Below, piece by piece: positions 56,901-64,000 of a stretch of 64,000 nucleotides of DNA. The notes beneath the pieces were generated by a model, which was not told the origin of the DNA, did not search any database, and worked only from the letters and a program-made list of their open reading frames with translations. Location: assembly GCF_010389155.1 (NCBI RefSeq), contig NC_057761.1, positions 14,138,501-14,202,500 on the forward strand, in the 5' to 3' direction. Both the position numbers and the translations under genes were made by a program. The stretch comes from Erigeron canadensis (lineage: Eukaryota; Streptophyta; Magnoliopsida; Asterales; Asteraceae). The number at the start of each line of letters is the position of its first letter. Position 1 is the first letter of the stretch.

Positions 56901-57825
56901 GTTTACAAAACGGGTACCAATGACACTCACTATTATTTTGACTTACTTTGTGATTTGTATAGCAATATACTAATATTATATATCAGAATTCGTAAATTTA
57001 ATTTGTTAGTTGATATATGTCTACTTGTATGTTTGTATATATTATATCATTGTTTACCTATTATTGTTTACATTCTAATCATATACATACATGAATTACT
57101 TTCACCATGTTACAAATTTGATATCAGGCTAACGAGGTGTATAACCTAGATCCATCCCAAATTAATGAGGAGTTATATGTTGTGTCTTGCCTTTCAGATC
57201 ACCGAGTTTCATGTTACAAGGGATACATAGTGAACGGAGTTAAATATATAGTTAAGTCGATAGATGACTGCAGGCGGACACAAAATTCTGGAGTTATTGT
57301 CCAAGGAGTTTATAATGATATTGAAGACGACTATTATGGATATATTGATGAGGTAACTGAATTGTCATTTATAAAAGATTATCGTGTTATATTATTCAAA
57401 TGCACATGGTTTGACAATGATCGTAAAAGAAAGCATGTGGTATATGAACCTCATTTCATAAGCATAAACACCTCTCGACATGTTTATAAGGAAGATCCTT
57501 TCATTTTAGCAAATCAAGCCAAACAAGTATTTTATGTCAATGACCCACTTAAACCAAATTCACAATGGAAAGTGATTGAAAGGATTAACCACAGACACCT
57601 ATGGGATATTCCAGAAGACAATAATGCACACAATTTGTTAGAAGATGTCAACCTTCTTCGTGAAGACATTCCAGGAGAAACGGTTCAAAATGTTGGTGGT
57701 GGGCGTTCTCATGATACTGTAAATGTTTTTATTAATGATGAGATAGATGATTCTGATAACGATATGGAAGATTTTGATTCGGATTCAATTCTAGATGAAC
57801 TTGACAAGAATGAGATAGACAATAA
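53987..57825 (+). CDS. CACTA TNPD-like transposase (Tnp2), C-terminus cut by Gypsy-3
   Basis: Three exons fit: 53987-56547, 56820-56913 and 57128 to the break at 57825, with GT/AG sites and consistent phases. ATG 53987 gives MLPRFLMNLDKSW. The second Met (54005, MNLDKSW) matches the family start better. Transposase-associated domain: residues 7-90, with CPCKECVN and VWLYHGEH. Tnp2 core: residues about 180-480 (CPHCNTSRY; LASDGFNPLG near residue 325; SGWTTSGYKACPVC near 428). DUF4218: residues about 600-770 (LCVHFPQEAILGGPVQSRWM). Exon 3 carries DUF4216 (DDYYGYIDEVTELSF, CTWFDND, PFILANQAKQVFYVND). It catalyses cut-and-paste of CACTA ends. All exons are open to the Gypsy-3 LTR, which replaces the final acidic tail. 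Confidence 0.88.
56548..57127 (+). other. Introns 1 and 2 of the TNPD-like gene
   Basis: Intron 1, 56548-56819, starts GTAAGTATTTT and ends TTTGGCAG. Intron 2, 56914-57127, starts GTACCAATG and ends TTGATATCAG. The exon between them encodes 31 residues, including TFPGWFTKR, a block conserved in this family, which supports the model. Confidence 0.8.
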
Positions 57826-60257
57826 TGTAACACCCCGACTAGGCGGAAAACTCGGGATGTAAGATAAAGCACACGCGCACATGGATATTACATAGGAAAA
57901 GTTAAATGAGTGCATAGATTAAACTTAAATAGTCGCTTACATAGTTCAAATCACAAATCATAGTTCCCAAACATAAATGTCAAACATGAGTTCTACATCA
58001 TCCAAACAAATAGTAAGATAAGTTCCCACGCAGGGGAAACAGTTAGGCATATTGCTATCTATCACATAAGAATGCAAGCAAAACTCCAAATCCTAAGCCT
58101 GAAGTCTGCTACAAGTCCCATGCTACCAATCCTAGCCACGATTTGCTTGATTACTTGAAAGGAATACTTAAAGGAGTCAACACAAAGGTTGGTGAGTTCG
58201 TAGGTTTGAGAACATATATGTTTGCTTGAAATCTCGTTTGAATCATAATAGTTTCCTTAAATAATCTCTTGATACATTCATCGTTTGAGTAAATAGTTTT
58301 ATGCCGTTAAATGAGAATACGCGAATAGTTGGTATGAAGTGGCATGACATGTTCATGTTACATAAGTATGAGTAGAGTATAATCGTGCACTTACAGTCGA
58401 CCTGGCTAGTATGTATATCGTGCACTTATGGTCATCGTCATGACCTGGCTAGTATATCAATCGTGCACTTACAGTCATCATCATGACATGGCTAGTATGT
58501 ATCGTTATCATAAAGTAGTCAAATAGCCATCGAATAACCAAAGAAAGAAGTTACGGCATATATGAAAACCACGTTTCTATTCCTTTCACCCCAAAGCATA
58601 AGTAAAAAGGGGCTACGAAGACTCACCGTGATCTGCTACAAGCGTAGTTCTACAAGCAATGAGTATGAGCACAGATATAGTAAGGTATATCTATTCGAAT
58701 CCAAGTATGTCTTGATGTCAACCTAATCACAAACCATTGAGCATAGATGGATACATGTATTAGTTCTTGTGATTATTTATTCACTGAGTGTCCTTGATGC
58801 ACTGATGATTTGGTCCCTTAAAGATTCTTGAACATTTTAACTCAAAAGTGTTTTACATAAACTAGACTCGAAAATGAGCGTCTTTGAACTCGCATATAAG
58901 TTTGTTTGTGCCTTTAGTAATGAATCTTAACTTTTAGAATTTCAATTTGATTAGTTGTAGGACTCGTATTTTGATGGTCAAGATGGAATATGTCTTAATT
59001 ATACCTTAATTAGGGTTTCCTTGTACATGAAAGACTTGGAATATGACTAAGTATAGAATCTGATTATAACTGAACGAAGATAAAGTTCTTAAGGTATAAC
59101 TGAACGAAGATAAAGTTCTTAAGGTATAACTGAACGAAGATAAAGTTCTTAGGGTATAACTGAAAAAAGATAAAGTTCTTAAGGTCTAACTTAACGAAGA
59201 TAAAGTTCTTAAGGTATAACTGAACGAAGATAAAGTTCTTAAGGTATAGCTGAACGAAGATAAAGTTCTTAAGGTATAACTGAACGAAGATAAAGTTCTC
59301 AAGGTATAACTGAACGAAGATAAAGTTCTTAAGGTATAACTGAACGAAGATAAAGTTCTTAAGGTATAACGGAACGAAGATAAAGTTCTTAAGGTATAAC
59401 TGAACGAAGATAAAGTTCTTAAGGTATAACTGAACGAAGATAAAGTTCTTAAGGTATAACTGAACGAAGATAAAGTTCTTAAGGTATAACTGAACGAAGA
59501 TAAAGTTTGTTTTGAAGCTTAACTTCGTTTTTGAAGACCTAAATTCGTTTTTGGAGGTCTAAATTCGTTTTTGAAGGTCTAAGTTCGTTTTAGGGGTTCT
59601 TCGAACGAATTTGGGACTGACTTAGCGAAAAGGGAGTTTTGAAGATTAAAACATGTTTACGACCCAAATTTGATCACGAAAAGGTTACTAAACACTTTTA
59701 GGCACAAACCCATTACTTTTAACATGATTATTACATCAAAAATGGACCAAATCATCAAGAACATAAACTTAAAAAAAAAAAAAAACATACTTTTATTTTG
59801 ATAAAAATCTCAAAAGTTGTTGTTGTTACCTGAAAATTGATGCTAGAAATATGTTTTGATTATCACAAGGAAGCTAAAAGTATGAGAAATTTTGGTTTAA
59901 CAACCCAAAATCATAAGATGGATGTTGTGTGTGAAAATGGTGGTTGTGAGTGTGTGTTTTAGAGAGAGTGAGGAAGATGGAGAAGATGAAAGAAAGAAAA
60001 TGGTGGTCGCAAGTATTTATAGTCTTCCCATATTAACTAAACCTTATAAATGTAGGGACCTTTTGTGAAACATTTCCGGACTAGAACTTCTTAAATACGG
60101 TCGTTTACGACACGGAATTCGGTATTTTATCGTATTAACTCTTATGCTCGTCTTATAATTTTACAATTTAGGATTGAATTGCCCTTCATGTGAATACATA
60201 TTTGAAATTAGAACATATCATGAATTTATTTAAATTATTTCTAAAGCGGTCGTTACA
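57826..60257 (-). repeat. Gypsy-3 3' LTR
   Basis: On the minus strand it starts TGTAACGACCGC and ends CGGGGTGTTACA; 2432 bp. It contains a TATA-like ACTATAAATAC near 60012-60022, a 30-bp minisatellite, and a three-unit repeat of about 50 bp with CTGGCTAGTAT at 58377-58505. Confidence 0.92.
59071..59512 (-). repeat. 30-bp minisatellite in the Gypsy-3 LTR (15 units)
   Basis: Fifteen units of TGAACGAAGATAAAGTTCTT plus AAGGTATAAC (plus-strand sense), with an exact 30-bp period and few variants. In reverse complement the unit shares CTTCGTTCAG and ACCTTA with the 36-bp Gypsy-1 unit. Confidence 0.95.
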
Positions 60258-60270
60258 TTCTCCCCCACTT
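60258..60270 (-). promoter_or_regulatory. Gypsy-3 polypurine tract
   Basis: On the minus strand AAGTGGGGGAGAA, identical to Gypsy-1, directly before the LTR. Confidence 0.88.
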
Positions 60271-60499
60271 AAAGGAATTTCGTCCCGAAATTCGAATTAT
60301 ACATCATGTTTCATGTTTCGTTTGCACACTGAGTTTACAAGCATTAGATCGCACGTTTAGTTCTAAGTATGTGACTGCACCAAAAGTAACAAGTAGCATG
60401 TTTCACATTGGGTTTTCAAATATCATATTGCATAGTAAGCATCAAGTATCAAGTTAGAAGCTAAGTCCTTAAGTTTACTTGCTAGATTGGGATAATACG

Positions 60500-63400
60500 T
60501 TAAGCGAATAGGTGCGGATACTTAAGCTTCATCTGATCTTCTCGTTCCCAAGTGAATTCTGGGCCTCTACGGGAGTTCCAACGAACTTTCACAATAGTAT
60601 ACTTATGTCTCTTGACCTTTTTGACTACTCGTTCTAGAATTTCTACGGGTTCTTCCTTGAAGCTTAGGTTACTGTCTACTCGTATCTCGTTCAAAGGAAC
60701 ATATGTCGTTTCATCGGCTAGGCACTTCTTAAGGTTCGATACGTGGAAGACATCGTGTACGTTACTTAGTTCCTGGGGAAGTTTCAAACGGTAAGCTACT
60801 GCACCAATGCATTCTACGATCTCAAACGGTCCAACATATCTTGGAGCTAATTTTCCTCTCTTTATGAATCTGACTACGCCCTTCCATGGCGAAACTTTAA
60901 GCATTACTCGATCACCAACCTGAAACTCTAAAGGTTTCCTTCGGTTATCTGCATATTTCTTTTGTCTGTCTCTTGCTTTCAGAAGATTCTCCTTGATTTG
61001 AGCAACTCTTTCAGTAGTTTCGAGGATGATCTCTGGACCTATTAGTTGCATGTCTCCTACTTCGTGCCATGTGAGCGGGGATCGACATTTCCTTCCATAT
61101 AACACCTCATAAGGCAGACAACCAATACTGGCGTGATAGCTGTTGTTATACAAAAATTCGACTAGTGGGACATGAGTATCCCAACTTCCTCCAAAGTCTA
61201 TGACACAGGCTCTAAGCATGCTTTCTAGTGTCTGAATCGTTCTCTCACTCTGTCCGTCTGACTGCGGGTGATAAGCTGTGCTCATATCAATTCGCGTTCC
61301 CAAGGCTCGTTGTAATGATCTCCAAAATCCTGAGGTAAATCGACTATCCCTATCACTAATGATCGACACGGGGACGCCGTGTTTAGCTACAATCTCTTTA
61401 AGATACAGACGCGCATACTGCTCCATAGAGTAATCTTCACGTATCGGTATGAAATGCGCTGACTTGGTCAGTTGATCTACCACTACCCATATAGCATCTT
61501 TACCACTACTCGTTCTTGGTAACCTCGTGACAAAATCCATTGTAATCTTTTCCCACTTCCAACTGGGAAGTTCCGGTTGTGTTAGTAGTCCTCCTGGCTT
61601 TTTATGTTCTGCTTTAACCATCAAGCACGTTAGACACTTGCTCACGTAAACCGCCACATCGTTCTTCATTCCTGGCCACCAAAATAAATCTCGCAAGTCT
61701 TGATACATCTTATCTACCCCCGGGTGTATAGAGTATCCTGCTTTGTGCGCTTCAGCCATTATCAGTTTTCTTAGTGCTCCATACAGTGGTATCCACAACC
61801 GATCACAAAAGTGCAGTCCTCCCTCATCTCTTTGAGTAAACTGTTCTATCATACCTCCCAATCCCTCCTTGTCAACATTCTCCTTCTTGTTTGCTTCTAC
61901 TTGTGCCCCAATCACCCTGTCCTTCAGACTGTTGTGCACGGTAATGCTCATGGCTCTAATTCGTTTTGGTCTAACTCTCTCCTTCCTGCTCAAAGCATCT
62001 GCTACTACATTTGCCTTTCCGGGATGATACTGAATCTCACAATCGTAGTCGCTAAACAACTCTAGCCATCGTCTCTGGTGCATGTTAAGGTCTTTCTGAG
62101 TGAAGATATGCTGAAGGCTCTTATGGTCAGTGTAGATCACACTCTTTGTCCCGTATAGATAATGTCTCCAACACTTGAGTGCAAAAACGATAGCTCCCAA
62201 CTCCAAATCGTGTGTCGTATAATTCTTTTCGTGAATCTTCAGTTGACGTGAGGCATATGCAATGACCTTGCCTCGCTGCATCAGCACACATCCTAAGCCT
62301 TGACCCGACACGTCGCAATAAACGATAAAATCATCGGTCGCTTCAGGAAGACTTAAGACTGGTGCATTACATAACTTCTCTTTCAAGATTCTGAAAGCTT
62401 CTTCTTGTTTCTCTCACCATTCGAAACTTCTATCTTTATGCGTCAACAGTGTAAGAGGTTGTGCAATCTTTGAGAAGTTCTCGATAAATCGTCGGTAGTA
62501 GTCTGCTAGGCCGAGAAACTGTCTGATCTCTGTCGGTGTCTCTGGTCTTCTCCATTTCTCTACTGCTTCTATCTTGCTGGGATCAACCTTTATCCCATCC
62601 TTGTCAACGACATGACCCAAAAACTTTACTTCCTCCAACCAAAATTCACATTTTGAAAATTTCCCGTACAACTTCTCAGCTCTCAGGAGTTCTAATGCTT
62701 TCCTCAAGTGTACTTCATGCTCTTTCTTCGTCTTGGAATAAATAAGAATATCATCGATGAACACAATGATGAATTTATCGAGGTAGGGTCTACATACGCG
62801 ATTCATGAGGTCCATGAATACAGCTGGCGCGTTTGTTAAACCGAAAGGCATCACTAAAAACTCAAAGTGCCCATATCTTGTGCTAAACGCCGTCTTTGGT
62901 ACATCTTCTTCACAAACCCTTAGCTGATGATAGCCCGATCGGAGATCGATTTTTGAGAAATACTTCGCGCCCTGTAACTGATCGAACAAATCGTCGATGC
63001 GTGGTAAAGGATATCGATTCTTAATGGTTAACTTGTTGAGCTCACGATAATCAATGCACATGCGAAAAGATCCGTCCTTCTTCTTTACAAATAGTATCGG
63101 TGCGCCCCATGGCGATGAACTTGGTCGAATGAATCCCTTATCTTGTAACTCTTGCAACTGTGACTCGAGTTCTTGCATTTCAGAAGGTGCTAAACGATAT
63201 GGTGTCTTTGCTACCGACATAGCGTCAGGAATGAGATCGATTCGGAATTCGACTTGGCGAGACGGGGGTAATCCCTGGATGTCATCAGGAAAGACATCGG
63301 GAAATTCACGAACTATTGGTATATCAGCTAGTTTGGTTACTTCGGTTGTTGTGCTCATTAAGATCTGTTTGTGTGACTCGGGTCTCTCGCCTTGAATTTC

Positions 63401-64000
63401 TAATACCTCTCCCCCACTTAAGGGGATTCTAAGAATTTTTGCACGAATTTGTCAAGGAATTTCTAATACCTCTACCCATTTCAAACGGGATTAGATCTAT
63501 ATAGTATGAATGAGTATCTAGTGTTAACACACATTTGGGCACAAATTTGTCAAGTTTAGAGGTTTCACCACTAGCTACCTCTATTTCATAGCAAGCATGG
63601 GTACGGATGGGTTTCACGTTAATAATACACACGAAGTTAGTGGAGATAAAACTATAGTCGGCACCCGTATCGAATAACACAGTAGCTAGATGATTATTTA
63701 AGAGAAATGTACCCGTGACAACGTTAGGATCGTTAGCAGCTTCTACTGCATTCAAGGCAAAGACTCGGCCCCTGGCCTGCTGGGCTTGGTTAACTCTGGG
63801 AGGATTTGGTGCTGCAATCTGCAATGAATTCTGATTAGCTGCGGCTGGAATGGGTCGTCTAGCAACTCTTGGGCAAACATTCCGGTAGTGATCAGTGCTA
63901 CCGCACTCATAGCATCCTCCGCGATTGAATGGTGGGTTTCTAGCATTCAACGGTGCTACATGAGGTGGTGCTACCACAACTCTGGCCACTCTACAGTCCT
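60500..64000 (-). pseudogene. Gypsy-3 gag-pol, 3' part (disabled)
   Basis: The stop at 60500-60502 follows the chromodomain-like WEREDQMKLKYPHLFA. Integrase ([17 protein letters not shown]), RNase H and RT ([20 protein letters not shown]) read as in Gypsy-1. A TGA at about 62414 sits after SFEW, where Gypsy-1 has GGA. The protease keeps [11 protein letters not shown], but beyond FEMG the half with GMDWL is replaced by a short scrambled join (63425-63490) that shifts the frame. One nucleocapsid knuckle ([14 protein letters not shown]) is visible. The rest of gag lies past 64000. Confidence 0.92.

Larger units (their letters stand above)
28349..57825 (+). mobile_element. CACTA (En/Spm-like) transposon, right end outside the window
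   Basis: The left end begins CACTACAAAAAAACAGG at 28349, the classic CACTA terminus, inside the Gypsy-2 leader. It is followed by about 1.1 kb of subterminal repeats. The element carries a TNPA-like gene (Transposase_24 type, minus, 49811 to 29630) and a TNPD-like gene (Tnp2/DUF4218/DUF4216 type, plus, from 53987). The two are divergent around a 4-kb AT-rich spacer. It hosts the hAT-like MITE with nested Copia and is cut at 57825 by Gypsy-3. The right terminus and the 3-bp TSD partner cannot be checked here (the left flank is CAA). Without the nested Copia and MITE it would be about 12-13 kb to the break. Confidence 0.88.
57826..64000 (-). mobile_element. Gypsy-3, chromovirus-like element (3' half in the window)
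   Basis: 3' LTR at 57826-60257, polypurine tract at 60258-60270, then pol and gag running left from beyond 64000. It inserted in TNPD exon 3 (flank AATAA at 57821-57825; the partner TSD lies outside the window). The protein is nearly identical to Gypsy-1, but the LTR is clearly diverged. The two are separate insertions of related subfamilies. Confidence 0.92.

Noticed and set aside
57137..57862. The DUF4216-like frame at the end of the CACTA transposase as a separate gene
   Set aside because: The frame opens with GTG, not ATG. Splice sites and the 31-residue intermediate exon join it to the Tnp2 gene, and its last residues come from the Gypsy-3 LTR.

Overview
The window is repeat-dense plant nuclear DNA. 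I found no ordinary host gene, rRNA, tRNA, CRISPR array or bacterial feature. Every coding stretch I can support belongs to a transposable element: L1-type LINEs, Ty1/Copia and Ty3/Gypsy LTR elements, a CACTA transposon and a hAT-like MITE. The protein styles and AT-rich spacers indicate a eudicot. Asteraceae is my best guess, from general resemblance of the Gypsy and LINE proteins, and has not been tested.

Layout. 1-423: AT-rich satellite-like sequence and a 57-bp tandem duplication. 424-9690: three broken LINEs, A (minus), B (plus) and C (minus). 9691-25877: a plus-strand LINE (D) interrupted twice. The first insertion is a 3.9-kb non-autonomous LTR element (9985-13888, TSD GTTTT) with one open coiled-coil ORF. 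The second is a 10.2-kb chromovirus-like Gypsy-1 (15526-25726, TSD ATTGG). 25878-28348: truncated LTR and leader of an older relative, Gypsy-2. 28349-57825: a CACTA element with divergent genes, TNPA-like (minus, six exons, 49811 to 29630) and TNPD-like (plus, from 53987). 57826-64000: a minus-strand Gypsy-3 that cuts off the TNPD C-terminus and runs out of the window.

The CACTA element is deeply nested. It sits in the Gypsy-2 leader. Intron 4 of its TNPA gene holds a 608-bp hAT-like MITE (8-bp TSD TTCATTAC). The MITE holds a minus-strand Copia element (31010-47634, TSD GCAAT), and that Copia holds a 5'-truncated plus-strand copy of itself (about 33350-39211). This gives five levels.

The most interesting signal is shared non-coding RNA-like structure. 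The non-autonomous element and the Copia element have related LTR ends and initiator-Met-type primer sites. Both also have a leader array of short inverted repeats built on CGATCT/AGATCG, and a 3'-region hairpin (GGYTTATRCAC loop GTGTATAACC) whose copies show stem-preserving changes. This would suit an autonomous/parasite pair sharing RNA packaging or priming signals. Three related Gypsy LTRs carry lineage-specific minisatellites at the same LTR position (36-bp, 30-bp and GTCAAC-type units), next to conserved splice-like and CCCC/GGGG motifs.

Coding status. The 417-residue coiled-coil ORF (11683-12936) and the TNPD exons are open; nearly everything else is disabled by nonsense changes, frameshifts or deletions. 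LTR pairs differ little by eye (5 differences in 323 bp for the minus Copia), so the LTR insertions are young and the LINEs older.
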